Assembly: GCA_019671135.1 (NCBI GenBank)
Contig: JAHRHY010000005.1
Span: forward strand, 1,550,001-1,614,000
Direction: 5' to 3'
DNA from: Linnemannia hyalina
Taxonomy: Eukaryota; Mortierellomycota; Mortierellomycetes; Mortierellales; Mortierellaceae
DNA: 64,000 bases
This document shows, piece by piece, positions 1-12,666 of the stretch. A program made the translations under genes and the position numbers. Each line of letters opens with the position of its first letter. Within the stretch, counting starts at the first letter, position 1. A model generated the notes under the pieces. That model saw only the letters and a program-made list of their open reading frames with translations, searched no databases and was not told the DNA's origin.

Positions 1-115
1 TTACTCTGCTCATTCAACCCTATTCAGAATATAATACGGAATGGTTTAGTCGCGATGGCTCCTGCTCGTGTCTATTTACATGTTATTGCAGATTGAAGGT
101 AGATGCATAGCATAC

Positions 116-338
116 CCTTGATAGAACTGGAATCATCCTTGACGCTCGAGAAAGATTGATATCGATGGCCTGATGCCGAGGAGGAGGAATATGTGGTATT
201 ATGAGACGGTCCCTTCGTGCTTGGGGCCGAGGTGGCGTCTCCATTTTGGGGTTTTCGGCCCATTGTTGATGGTTCTGAGGTGGCTGTCCGTGGATGTGAC
301 GGAGTCTGTCCCAATTGAGACTTTACCCGTGCCAGCAT
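116..338 (-). CDS. First exon of an unrecognised gene, truncated by the window edge
   Basis: The reading frame opens with ATG at 338 and runs 74 codons to a splice donor (G|GTATGC) at 116/115, so the rest of the gene lies beyond the left edge. The visible N-terminus is rich in Ser, Thr, Pro and Lys (it contains KGPSHNTTYSSSSASG) and looks disordered. It has no signal peptide, membrane segment or known motif. I do not recognise the family. The coding call rests on the ATG, the compositional bias and a good donor in frame; the frame could also be fortuitous. Confidence 0.4.
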
Positions 339-862
339 GGCGGTGCTATCTGTCTTTTCGGCCAGTGTTGGAAGAAAGCTTGTCGTGCAGGTGTGTGTTG
401 AGATGTGGTTGGAGAGGAAGAAGGGATCAGCAAAGTGGCGCGCTTAAGTGTGGAAGGGACAGAACGGGTAGTGTGAGCTATGAGAAGGCAAGGAGAAGAT
501 AGGGAAGTCGCAAGGTTGTGGGTGTTGAGAAGGTGATTAGGGGAAAGGAATTGGTGAGAGAGAGATGAGTGTTTGCCTGAGAGGACTTTGATTGAGTGAG
601 GAGGAGGAGCAAGAGACGAGGACGAGAAATAGAGAAAAAAAAATTAAGCCATCCAGGGCCAATCAAAAGCCACATTCACATTGAGCGCGTTTTTTTGTGG
701 TCTTTTTTTCTGTCAACGAACGCTTGAATGTGTTAAGGTCAGTCCAAGAGATGCATGATAGACCGCTGCAGTCCTTGTTGTGGGTTTATTATTATTAATG
801 GATACAAGATAAGAAAAACAACGCAAAACAAAACGTAACATTATATTCATCCTCCTCCTCCC
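339..862. other. Intergenic: 5' flank of the left-edge gene and 3' flank of VPS74
   Basis: No gene is supported here. The minus strand carries the upstream flank of the left-edge gene (pyrimidine-rich on that strand) and the 3' untranslated region of VPS74 with its AATAAA. Confidence 0.5.
785..790 (-). terminator. Poly(A) signal of VPS74
   Basis: AATAAA on the minus strand, 73 bases past the VPS74 stop codon. Confidence 0.5.
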
Positions 863-2532
863 TCAGAGGATACTGTCCATTTTGGTAAATACGTTCAGCA
901 CTGCAGCTACGATCTCCATCTGCAAGTCCCGGCCAACAATCTCGTCCTTGCTCGCGTTTGAGCCAAAGGGATAGTCGCTGTAGTCGCCCAACAGTTCCTC
1001 AACCTTGTTGAATGCCCGCTCCCGCATCTCGTGGTTCAAATACATCAGCGCGTTCTCGAGAACATTGGCAGCATAAGCTGCACAGACCATAGCGACGGTT
1101 CGGAGCTGCTGGTACTGGATGGGCGAGTTCTTCTCTGCCAGCGTGGGTGATGATCCAGTCGACCGTGAGATCAGTGTTGTGCATGCTCTCTTGACAACCT
1201 CCTCCTTGACTGCCGAGTCAGTGACGGGGTGTGTTGCCATGTCAAATATCAAAAAGTTGCGCTTCTCGGTCCTGAGTACGCCCTTGTCCACCAAGCCCTT
1301 CGCAAGTCGCTCGCGCACCTGCTTCAATTGGAATCCAATCTTCATCACGTTCCATGTCTCACCTATATTGCATCAAACATATTACCAATGGTTCAATTAG
1401 TCTGCATGCTCTTCAAAAGAATAAAACAGTGGGAATGTAATGTCACACCAAAAGAAAGGTGCGAGATAAGCACTCAAAGCTTACCACTCATAAGATCGAT
1501 CCATTGTCCAACGCTCATTCTCTCCTCTGTCGAGCTGATCATCTTGAGCGCCTCATCTAAGAGAACCTCTCCAGTCAGCTTCTCGCTGATAGCTTCAATG
1601 TAGCGGTCTGCGAGCGGGTATTTGCGTCTGTTGGGGTCCTTGACCATGGCGATACGGTTACGGAAGGCGAGCTCCATCAAAATGCAGCCTCGAAGGGTAT
1701 AAGAGATGTTGTCGTTCCAGAATGAAAGATATCCCTAATTGACCAGAAAACAGAAGAGAGCAACAATACCAGATCCTGGACGGTCAGCCAACGAACAGCC
1801 TTGTCAAGCATTGTACTTTTGCGATCCCGTTGCTCCAATTGATTGATAAAAGGAAGAGGCATCTGGTATGTAGAAGAAAAAAAAGGCTGGGCACAATACA
1901 CTTCGAACAACGCCCATCCCAATACGCAGACTGGCTAAAAATAAATTAAGGTCATTGAGACTGCTCAAGTGAGCGCCCACTGACTGTCCTGTCGTTTGTC
2001 CTGCTGAGATGATGGAGTTGGTTGTTCATCTGTGTGCACTCCCTCATCACGAGCGTTGCACTCTTCACAGACTAGCCATAGCGGGTCAATTGAAATACGG
2101 AACAGAATGGAAAGAGTAGTCGTCGCTGTCGTCCTTCCTTGTTGTTATATCTCAACACGCCCTTGTTCGTCAGTGCACCCAAGAACGAAGGCGCATCCTT
2201 GCGCCTTTTTTCTGGGCAAAAATGAAGGTAAGCCAAGAGGAGAGGGGAGGTGTCGACGATGATGGCGGCGGTGAGGTGAAGGACGGGGTTGTTACCTGCT
2301 TGTCCTTGAGTCCTAAAAGCAAGACTTCTTCCATTAAAGTCAGCTTGGGCTGAGTCTTATTCTCGTCCTCCATCTGCAAATCCCTGGGATCAGATGCCAC
2401 TTTGCTGTCTGTGTTGCGTCTACCGCCTGCTGAGAGTGGGGCTGATGAGGAGTGTGTTGAACCGATGCCACCATCTTCTGTGGCGGCTCCGCCAGCTCCG
2501 CGGCGTCTTGAGAGTCCTCCTGTTGAAGCCAT
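863..2532 (-). CDS. VPS74: Vps74/GOLPH3 family Golgi phosphoprotein (PI4P-binding)
   Basis: Three exons, 2296-2532, 1485-1734 and 863-1362, with phases that join exactly to give 328 aa. The family binds PI4P at the Golgi and links glycosyltransferases to COPI for retention. After a disordered 60-residue Ser/Gly-rich start come the family landmarks LTLMEEVLLLGLKDKQ, then FWND and LRG (Trp85 and Arg94 match the PI4P-contact Trp and Arg of human GOLPH3), GEVLLDEALK, GETWN, QLKQVRERLAKGLVDKG and FDMATHPVTD. Length is close to the yeast protein. The ATG at 2532 is the first in frame; an upstream extension of the frame has no ATG. AATAAA follows the stop. Family assignment is firm. Confidence 0.93.
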
Positions 2533-5500
2533 GATGTGAGAGTGGGGTTGAGTGAGAAGTGGATGGAAAAAATAAGAGGAGGAACCTTACCTTGCTCGTT
2601 GGGTGGAGAGTGCAAAGAGTCTAGACGATCCTTGTTCGACAATTTGCGATTCTACGATCTGCTGCTACGTCATAATCGCCGTGGTTTCAGCCGTTTCAGG
2701 TACACAAAGTGGCCACTGAAGGAGTCTTGATCAGCCTGTTCGTTGTATCATACCCAAGCCCTAGGACTACTATAAGAGCCTCTTGCACTGGCGAGAAAGT
2801 GGCGCCATGCCCTTTCAAGACTAGGATTGATTCTTAGGTCGTGATCTTCTGCCTTACAACCTACCGCAGCGGACTTTTGACGCGCTCTAGAGAAAGGAAG
2901 CAATAGTAATCTTGACTTTTCTTCAGCTGAAAACAGTGGCAAAAATGAGTCGACGCTATTGTCAAGAAGAAGACGGCGTCGCTTCCTCTTTTTTGTTAAC
3001 TTTCTATTAAAGGAGCTGAACACTATCTCTGCGCTGACTACGCCTCCATCTACAATATAGAGTGACAATGACCAGCAGCTACCAGGTAAATGGACGAACA
3101 AACACGGCAGACATTTTTTTTGTCCTCAAACGATAAAGACAATCTTTTTGGACGCGAAGGGGGAAAAAAGAAACGCCAAGAACAGCGTAGTCAAGACACG
3201 CCGGCGAGTACAACTCGAAAGCTTCCTTAACCATACGCTTGACACAAAAAATAAAGCGCGTCGACTTTTAGTTAGTTGAGGTGCTCCAATTGGAAAAGCC
3301 GATGGTGGCAAACAAACACAATACACACCGCCTCTTTGCTTTTGTTTTTGTTGTTGAGAGGTATTTTAGATTCATTGGCTGTGGCTAGCGTTAACAACGG
3401 GTCTCGGCGCCGCTTCCGTTCGCCCACAATGCTAGATTTTTTTCTTTTCAGCTCATCTGTTTTCGTTGAAAACCATTCAGCCAGAACTGAATTGTAAACA
3501 AACAAGGAATAAAAAGAAGATAAAAACATGGCGTTGTGTGGATATAAGCTACTGGCAAAGGAGTACTGTATGGTGCAGAGCCTGTCTATTGTTCGAGTAT
3601 GTGTGTGCTAGTTCAATTGGACAGGATGCTAAATGCCCGCCTGCTACGTTGCGCAGAACACAAAGAAAGAAATAGAAGAGGAGCTTATTATAAAAAAAAG
3701 GCGATGTACAAAAGGAATAAACTCCTCTTAGATCTCAGCTTGACGATAACGTGGACAATAGTGAATAGAGTCGGACCCTTATTGTGCTTTCGATGAATCA
3801 ACAAAGGGAGCGAAATGAGTTTGGGCTGACAAGTTTACCCTTTGCCAGCCAGTGAAGCCGCAAGAATGAACAAAAGAGTCCTTCGGAACAAAATAATGAT
3901 GGAGAGGAGTAAGGATAAACAGAGGTGACCCAAATAACAACTGCCCTTGGCCTCAGCTCACTTTTTTTTATCTCTTCCTCGTTGTTGATGTCCGTCTCCT
4001 CTTATTTTCGACTCTTATGTCGGGCTGTGGTGGTGTCGATTTAAGAACCTTCTTAAATGCCGAGCACATTCAAATGTAAAGAGGGTGAAGCCTAGAAGTC
4101 AAAAAGGGCAGCTATCATTGGGGTTTTCGTGGGCTGAAGGGGCAGGTCCTCATAGTTTTGCATGAGTGGGCCGGAAAGTGCAACGAAACGTTTTTCCTCG
4201 GGTTCCTTTTTCCCATACAACGATCTTCTAGATAGTGAGTGGACTTTTGGACTATTGCGACAAATTCACTGCCTCCTGCTCTCTTTCTTCCCCTGTCTTG
4301 CACATCAGCCTTTGACGACCTTTTGTTTATTGCTATTGTCTTGCGCCAGATATCCTATTTCTGTCACTCTTATTGTCTGTAAGGGCTGTTGTATTTGTCA
4401 CCTTGTCAGATATTCGTGCAACAACGAAAACCCGCTTGCACGAAGGTTTTTTTGACAACCTGAACATGTATGCCTATGCTTCCAGCCGTCTGTGCTGTCC
4501 GGATAATATATTAAGTGCCCTTGTCATTCTCAGACCAATCAATACCCAAACCTTGGTTCGGTTTCCAGGATGTAGAAGGAAAAAAAAGATGTTTTTGGAC
4601 GACACTTATTGCCTTCCACTTTCCTACGACTGACTTGCTACAAAACCTGGCGAGCCTGGCAGGCGACCGATGGCAAAGTATGTGTAGAAAACGTTTTGAC
4701 CTTTGTTTTTTCTTCCTTCCGGTTGCATAAACCGGAAGCAAAGAGAACGGAAGGACTCCTCAAAGCACAAAAAGCGCGCTATCTTGAAACGTAGAACAAC
4801 CAGAAAGTTACAATGGCGAAACGAACAAAAAATGAAAAAAACCCAAAGGGAAGGGGTAATCGCTCATCAGTGAAGGGTTCATGGTCAACGCACAGAAAAA
4901 CCCTTTCATTTCCCTGCCTTTCTTTCCATTGTTTTTGCAAGTAATTAAGATGCTTCTATCCATCAATCCAACTGAATTTTACTCGTTCAAGGACTCATTT
5001 TTGAATTTTTTAAAACGGTGGGTGGGGGTAAAACACGACATATAATCCTTTCCTTTCTTTCTTTCTCTCTTTCCTAATATCCGGATCATAGAGTTTCGAT
5101 GGAAGGGGGACATTGTAGGCGCCAAGGAGTGTATAAAGAGGAGGAGGAGTCTGAATGATGACCGTTCATCGGACTGAACGGAACTGGTAGAAAATACATA
5201 AAGTCCCGCTCCACGTTGCCTGTAAACAAAAGATCTCAGGGACAGTCCTCGCACACAGACACAAAACACAACGCTCTCCAAGAATAAACGCCGATTGGTG
5301 CTGCCTGCTTACTAAAAGAAGGTGTTTACAACTGGGGCATCGGGTCTGGGGAGGGGACTGGAGTAATTCGCATAACGATGATTATGATGATAAGCATTGA
5401 CCAAGGATACAACACTTGCACAGCACTGCATCACACGCACTGCCATGTCTCCGGGTCATATCAGTGAATCCATGATCTCGCTTTATGATCTGCGTATTGT

Positions 5501-8243
5501 CCTTGTCCCAATCCATCTAATCTAGATGTTGTTGTCATTGTCGTCATGGGTATGATTATGTTTCTGTTCGTAACCAAGTTGCATCTCCGGCGTTGCCGTT
5601 TTCCCCTCCTATCCCTCTTTCTTTCATCGTTTCTTGTTAAGCCAATGCCTCTGACTTTTTTGCCCTCAGTTGAACAAATGGACCAAGACCCACAACGGCG
5701 AGACACTCAGCATTGATCAAAAATAAAAATGAACCCGGGAACTGAAAGCGAGTGATGTAATTAGTGTCCGCAATCACTTTGAGACCTCTGAGAGAGATGT
5801 GTAGTTTTTGCAAGCGACAGAAAATGAAATGGTTCAAACGAACATACTTCTTCTTCGATAAAAATAACCATCTTTCTTTCTTCTTTCTTGAGCTTCTATG
5901 TTTTCGATATGCTTTAATTGAACTGCAGTCAGTCGCAATGCAACGGACTAAAAAAAAAAAAAGATAAAAGAGACCGGGATGCCTTCTGAGAGGAGCTCAC
6001 TAGTTGAGTATGTTCAATTTCGCACGGCAGAACCTGATCCATTTCTCCATTCAGTAGAGCATTAACATTGAAGAGTTTGACCAATGATAAAAATCAAGTC
6101 AGGCAAGCCAAGAGTAATGAGATGAGAAAAAATAAGCTATAGTTGTCCATTCTGCAAAGTTCCCTTTTTCCTTGATGTGGAGTATTCGTGAAACGCTAAA
6201 ATGTTTTTATATTCTCCTGTATTGTTGCATGGGTTGAGCTGGACTGCGGTTATTATGTTCATTCTATCGGGGGCAAAAAGATCAACAGGAACTGAGTAAG
6301 AAAAAAAAAACTTTGTAGAGACTAAACAGAAAATAACTGAGTGCAGCAAGGGAGAATTGGGTAAATAGGATAATTGAAGGACCTTTTACTTCGTTCCCAT
6401 TCGTTTTCTCATCCTTATTTTTTTCCACGGCTCCTTTATCGTTTGGGCTGCTGTACTAATTTTGCTCGAGATTGCATGTCCTTTTTTCTATTTTTTCTTT
6501 TTTTACTTCATGCCTGATATCTGCCAGGAACGCTTGGCGAACAAACTATAGATAAAACAAATGAACGACGATCCGGAGGAAAGGGAGAACAGGAAGGTAC
6601 ATTAAAAAAAGGCAATTGGTGGATGAAAGGAATAGAAAACGAAATGACGGCAAGGATAAGAAAGAAGGTGGAGATGTGAAGTGTGAGTGAGAGAAAGAAA
6701 GGGATCGAGCCACGTACATGTATAGGTTCTCTGTTTACCGACGAAGGGATGCTGTACATATTTGGAACGGAGCAAGAACATCAAAGAAGGAAAAAGGGAC
6801 TTGAACTGTGGCAAGCAACAAAAAAGCCTAATTCATCAGCAGCAAAGAAGGGAAGGATAAACGCAGAGCCGGGGGGGAGGGAGGGAGGCGCAAAAAATAA
6901 ACAAACAACACTCCATTATCTGGAACAGTTTGACGAGAGCCAAATGCTTATTTTTTTTGGAACAGTCGTTGAGAAGATTGGCTGAAGAGAATCAACGATT
7001 GAATGAGTGTGCTCAACAACTGGAGAGTTATCTTCAGAAAGGGAAAAATATTGCGAGGATGTGTCGAGATGGATCCATGGATCGTAATGTACAATGTAAT
7101 TGAATAGCAAACATAGATAATATTAATGAGCGAGAGCGACAAATGGGAATAAATAAGCTCAAATGGGCAAACAGGTATCTGGCTTTTGGCTGGGCATCAG
7201 CGAAGGACAAAAAGGAAGAAAAACGAACAACAACATAAAAAATAAGAATACGCAGCACAGTGAGTGTAAACAGAAGGAACAGGAGTCGTCCAACCTTACT
7301 TTGTTGGGTTCGGATAAGCAAAGCTGCAGGGATGACAGAATGACGCTATGGGTTTGTCTCGATTCCATTATCCATTCCTCTCTCCCTTTCTCTTTTCTCT
7401 CCTTCTTCCTTGCCCAGCCAGACACAAACGCCTATGGGCGACTCTTCATGAACGAACAATGAGATAAAGCCAAAGAAACAAAGCTACACATCAAGACAAT
7501 CCATCCACATCCTCATCCTCGCATACAGATAGAGACACAGACACAAGCATACTTTGTTGGTCTTACTTACTATTGCTGTTGCGTCTTCCTTTTTTTTTCT
7601 TGTGCTATAAATCAGTTCCGGGAAACACTTTAAATACAGCGACGCCCATTGTTCCATGTAGAAGGAAAGAAGGCTGGTCATGAATGTGGGCGTATACTAT
7701 CATGCATCGCCGTCAGTGTGAGTTTGTCTCTGTGTGTATGTGAATGTGTGTACGTGAGGATGTCTACGAGTCTAGTTTGTTCTCCACTCCATCACCAAGA
7801 CAAAGAACCCAAATCCAAGACAGATTCGCTTTTCTCTGATTAGACACACATCAGTTCTCATTCTTTTTGCCTATAAATAAGATCATCCAATTCTTTTTTC
7901 TTTGTTTCTTTCTCTTTCTCTTTCTTTCACCTCCACTCTTCCTCCGTTCCCGTACTACGTTTCACTTTTTCACTCGCTCCCCCCCCTCTTCTCACTCACT
8001 GCCATATCCACTCTCCCAAACACAAACTTCCTCTTTCCCTCTGTTTCCCACCCTCTACCCCCGCCACACTCACACTCACTCAACTTCCAAACTGCATTCT
8101 CAACATTCCCTTAGTTTTTTCTTGTTCCATTCCAAACAAGAATAAAAAAACATCAAAACCCTCTCCCAAACGAACTCTTGCCCACCACGACGCTCAACAC
8201 GTTGCCACCACTACCTCCTCCCCTCCAACCCCACCATATATCC
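2533..8243. other. Long intergenic region upstream of the WOPR regulator
   Basis: About 5.7 kb with only short open frames (up to about 120 codons) of low-complexity or frame-shadow character. I see no conserved domain, tRNA, rRNA or transposon. Composition is AT-rich with many A and T runs. From about 7880 to 8240 the plus strand becomes strongly pyrimidine-rich, as expected for the promoter and leader of the next gene. It could hold regulatory DNA or an unrecognised noncoding transcript. Confidence 0.5.
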
Positions 8244-9998
8244 ATGGATCACAACTCTATGGAGACCTTCTTTGGTCTCATCAAGACTCCAATCGATGCT
8301 CTTATAATCTTTGAAGGCAAGTCTCCCTTTCTCCTTATTTCTTCTTCCTTCTTCCTCCAACCCACCCTCTTCTCTGACTCGCCTCCTCCCCCTATCCCCT
8401 TTGGACTCGTCAGTTTTCGTAAAGAAGGGTAGCATATTATATTTCATATATTTCGGTCAGCCTTGGACACATTTTGCATCAGCAGCAACATCGACAGTAG
8501 CTTATTTTTAAGCAACGAAGGAAGCATAAAAACAACAAACCGATAACACCAAAAACGACCGACAGAAACATGCATACATCCATAAAATAGGCTGTGAATA
8601 CATCCATTCAGACACATACTCAATTGCATATAGGGTCCAGCTCTAGTCTAGTCACTGTTCAGCCCATCGTCTTCACCATTTGCACCTCTATCCACTCACC
8701 CAGCCCAACCTTCCCTTTCCACCCTCCTCCTCTTGTTCCCACCCACCTTCATACCCCTCTTCAGGCACTCTCCAATCTTGCCTTGAAACATCTTTGACCT
8801 AACTGGTTTTCTCTTTGTTCAATGTGGTCCTTTTTCTCGTATCTTGCACCTCAACACAGCCTGCCGCCAAGGTCTTGCCGCTAGAGTTCACCGTCGCCTC
8901 TCTGACATTGAGCGCCAATCAGTCCGATCTGGCTCGGTCTACTGCTTTGATGAGCGTGAGGCGGGCATGCGCCGCTGGACCGACGGCAAGAGCTGGAGTC
9001 CCAGTCGAGTTACCGGCAGCTTCCTTACCTACCGCGAGCTCGACGAGGCCCAAGGCAGCTACAACGGCAAATACTCCTACCGCCAGAACGGACTCTTGAA
9101 GCAATCGTTTAGTATTACCACTGTCGACAATCAAAAGCTCCATCTTATCTCGTACTACACGTCCGACGACGTCAGTTCCGAGCGCCTTCGCAACACTCCT
9201 TCCTCAGACCCCCAATTATCCAAAATTGTCATTCCCAAGGGCCTCTATCCCGAGACTGCAGTCAACAACGAGCAGCCCGTCCCCATCATCCAGGCGAGCC
9301 CTTCGCCCCCCATGTCCCACTCTCTCCGGCAACGCCCTGCTGTCGCTCGTCCCATGCAACAGCAGAGCGAGGAAGAATCTCGAATCCCCAAAGTCCTTAC
9401 CCACCCACAGCCACATCACCACCATCGTCGCAACGATTCTGCCTCGTCCTCGCACTCGCACTCCTCGGGTCACCGTCGAACAAACTCAGGGTCACTGAGT
9501 CTGAAGGATCACCGTTACTCACCGATCCAAATCCCTGATGGAAAGCACTTGGGTGCCCGATCTCGATCCAATAGTAACCTTGCTGTTTACTCTTCCATGA
9601 GCCCAAATGGCAATCTTCAAGAGCTACGCGATCGTCGCTACAAATCATCAAGTCCAGCGGCAATGACCTTGTTTCCCACACCACCGTCCAATGCCTATTC
9701 GCCTGCAGCTTCGTGGGCCTCGGACGATGATCATCCCATGACGGAGGACCGTGCAAACGATGCTCCTGGCATCACTTCCAAGGCAGTTCCTCTGCGCGAG
9801 CTCCCTCCAATCCACCAAGGCATTAAGGATCAGGCGATGGAGGGTAGCGAGCAAGATTCTCTTTCTGTCCTGGCAAACCTTGCCACCCACACCATGCTCC
9901 TCCCCAAGTTGGAGCCTAAAGAGGTCTCGCGGGAAAGAGTCCGATGGGTCGAAGACGACCGTCAATTGCGTGCTCTTTCATCTATGCTCCGCCTCTAA
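8244..9998 (+). CDS. Gti1/Pac2 (WOPR) family transcription factor
   Basis: Exons 8244-8316 and 8860-9998 give 403 aa. WOPR proteins (Wor1, Ryp1, Mit1, Gti1, Pac2) are fungal DNA-binding regulators of morphology, mating and virulence programmes. The N-terminal half has the expected WOPR landmarks: TPIDALIIFEACRQGL across the splice junction, RRLSDIERQSVRSGSVYCFD, RRWTDGKSWSPSRVTGSFLTYREL, then KQSFSI and LHLISYYTSDDV with KGLYPE. The C-terminal half is disordered, with a His/Ser stretch around residues 205-225. The single 543-nt intron starts with GCAAGT, the standard GC-AG donor; only this donor keeps frame and the conserved EACR motif. AATAAA lies 415 bases past the stop. Confidence 0.92.
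8317..8859 (+). other. GC-AG intron in the WOPR gene
   Basis: The donor context is AAG|GCAAGT and the acceptor CAACACAG|CC. Joining the codon halves G and CC restores Ala in the conserved FEACR motif. No GT donor in the vicinity keeps the frame and the motif. Confidence 0.8.
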
Positions 9999-11571
9999 AC
10001 AACATCACACCAAGGTTCACCATCCCCTCCCCTTCCGGGACACATTTGCAAGCCCCACCTTTGGCAATGCCTCAAGCGTTGATCGCTTGTCTGTTGCTTT
10101 TTTTTTTTCCGTAGGGAGTACCTTTGTTTGTACTTTTACCATTCTCCTCGTCTCTTTTTTTTCTTTTTCTTGCACGTTTCCATTTTCCTTTGCTTGCTTT
10201 TTCCCTCGCTTTCTTTGCCACCCCTTTGCCTTTGCCATCATGTACCATCATAGACTCCATCGTTTCTTTTCCTAGGAAACGAAACTCACTGTCGATCACT
10301 CAGTCATTTGTATCATATCCCTCTTGCCGTTTTTTTTTGTTTTTCTTTTTTTTTTCTCGCATTTTTTTTACCTTTTTCCATCTTCATTCGACTGCACATC
10401 TCCAAATGAACCAATAAAACTGGTCTAAAGAATGACCATTGAAGGACATCCTTTCTCTCATCATGCCATGTGCCAATGCGATATATAAATGCCTACTCCA
10501 ATGTCATATATTATGCCTTGGATGCTTGAGTGAATAAAGCAGTTGTAATGCATTGTGGCACAGCCTGTCCTGGACCAACTATTGACATGTCCTGGAGAGA
10601 AGGAAAGCGGAGACAGAGAGGTGCGTTGAATCTACGTGTGCGCGGAGAGATTTTCCCTTGTCCTCGTCCTTGTCTTTTGATTTGTGTGTTTTGGAGTTTC
10701 GTAAGCATGAGCTGCATTTTTTCCACTCCAGACATACTTTATCAAGAAAAAGACTAAACGACGTCAAACCTTGTCAGGGACAATAATGGATTGGTCCCGC
10801 GGGGGGGATCGTCATGCAAAACAAGATGCGAGAAGGAATCTGTGGGACGTGTACGATCTTCTCACAAGCGCATGCTCACCATTTTTTTTTCCTTCTTGGT
10901 AGTCTACACTAAGTCGTACAGGATATTTTTCTTTGAAGTTTGGAGAGGAAAGGGACGCAGTCGGCAATGTGGGGATTGAGGTTTTTTTTTCTTTCTTCTT
11001 CTTCTTTCTTGGACGTACGTGTGTGGAAAATGGAGGTGTGGATTTTCCGTCTGCGGATTTTTATTTCGCGAAGAAACACGAGTGTTTTTGTTTTGCTTTA
11101 TCTTTTTCACCCACCTTGTTTCGATTTGGCTCGGCTCTTCCTTCTCTATCGTTTTCCGCTCTCCTCGGCTTGTGAAACAACACGCAAAATTTTGACCATG
11201 TTCAGGCCACCGGCAAGGCTCACGCCATGTACACGTAATTGCAGTTGAAGTGGGTGTAATGCCATTTGGAGCGTGCAACGAAAGAACAGCAGCCAAAAAA
11301 GTACCTCATTATCTTGCCGTACTTGTTCTTATTGCGTTTTGCTTTGCCAAGATTTCACATATGTTAAAGGGACAAAAACGTCGCTTATCTGATACTTTTT
11401 ATGGTAATGTAAATAGAGCTGGTATTGTGCAAAAGCAAGGGAATGGAAAAACGTGAACAAACCTCAAAGAGCACTCCTCACCATGAATGAGCTTAGTAAG
11501 GTGTGATTTGTGCCTGTACTGAGTGTAGAGATCAAGATGCTCGGTAAGGATTGAAGGGTGTGGGGGAGGAG
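9999..11571. other. Intergenic between convergent WOPR and TAG genes
   Basis: Both flanking genes end here. The stretch holds the WOPR 3' region with AATAAA at 10413, T-rich tracts and a few short open frames without recognisable content. I see no RNA gene. Confidence 0.5.
10413..10418 (+). terminator. Poly(A) signal of the WOPR gene
   Basis: AATAAA in an A/T-rich context downstream of the WOPR stop codon. Confidence 0.4.
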
Positions 11572-12666
11572 CTAGTTCTTGTGGTGTCGGAAGCATCCTG
11601 TAGTGTGTTGAATCCCATCTTGCTCAATCCCGGCTGCTTGCAAATACGCGTACATAATTGTCGAGCCTATTTCCCAATGCCGAAAAACAATAACGAATAC
11701 ATTTGTCAATATAGGACCTCTCTCACCTTACGCAAAAAAAAAAACCAACAAAACGAAAAGGATCAAGATACGTACCAACAAACTTGAAGCCACGCTTTTT
11801 GAGATCTTCGCTCAGCCGATCAGATTCCGCGCTGCGGGTCAAGTACTCTGTCGGATCTCTCTTACTCTTGCTCGCCTTCTTTTTGTAATTCTGCAAGAAC
11901 ATCCAGAACCCCTTCTCGTCATCCAATCCAGTCTGGTCCGGGTATAGCTCCTCCAACAGCTCACAGAACGCCTTTGCGTTCACCATTGATGCCTGGACCT
12001 TGAGCCTGTTCTTCACAATGTTGGTCTGCAACAGTCGATCGTTATCCGCAGGGGATTTGTAGCTAGTTGCGATGCGGTGGTAGTCGAACTGGTGGTAGGC
12101 TTCGCGGTATGCCTCACGCTTGTGGAGGACGGTGGACCAAGAGAGTCCTGCCTGCGCTCCTTCGAGGATGAGGAGCTCAAAGAGGTATCGGTTGGTGTGG
12201 TTGAACCCCTCGGGGTGGTTCCATTCCTCGTCATGGTAGGCTTGCAGGAGAGGGTACCGGGGATTGTCAGCCCAGATACAGCGGGTCTTGCCGTCGCCCA
12301 GGAGAGGGGGTTTCGGTTCCTTGATGGTGGCAGCGACCTTGCGTTTCTTTTTGGGTGCTGCTTCTGCTGTTGTGCTGTCGTCGTTGTTTTCTTTGTCGTC
12401 AGCATTCTTGGACGCTCTTCCTGCCTTGGTGGTCTTGGTCGCTTTGTTGGCGGTGGTAGCGACAGCACTGATGATGGCTGTGGCGCCGATAGGAGCAGAG
12501 GATGCCAAGATGGCGGTGGCTGATACGCGACAATTTGGTGGAGGTTATGACGCGCGTTAGTTTATGTTGAGCGCTGTCCATGTAAACCAGTGAGAGAGAC
12601 ACTATCTTGTTTCGTTAGAAATGAGTTCTTGCCACCTTTACCGATGCGATTTGAACGGCGTGACAT
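11572..12666 (-). CDS. DNA-3-methyladenine glycosylase I (Tag family)
   Basis: Three exons, 12642-12666, 11776-12519 and 11572-11666, give 287 aa. The enzyme excises 3-methyladenine from alkylated DNA in base-excision repair. The core shows CIWAD (Cys89), YHDEEW (His104), LEGAQAGLSWSTVLHKRE, FDYHRIA and KKRGFKFVGSTIMYAYLQAAG. The C-terminus QHTTGCF supplies His277 and Cys281, so all four residues of the zinc site of E. coli Tag are present. Residues 1-70 are a Lys/Ala/Thr-rich extension ending in PKKKRKV, a textbook monopartite nuclear localisation signal. The main exon has no ATG; the small first exon (MSRRSNRI) with donor GTAAAG and acceptor CAG provides one in frame, which is why I chose it. 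The family is firm, the first exon probable. Confidence 0.9.

Noticed and set aside
2522..2642. Possible alternative first exon of VPS74 spliced from about 2590 into the acceptor TTCAACAG after the ATG
   Set aside because: Phases match, but the upstream frame begins with TTG and has no ATG before a stop, so it cannot supply a start; at most a 5' untranslated intron.
7867..8145. Phe/Ser/Pro-rich small frame just upstream of the WOPR gene
   Set aside because: Product of a CT-rich leader; two frames are open together and no conserved feature is visible.
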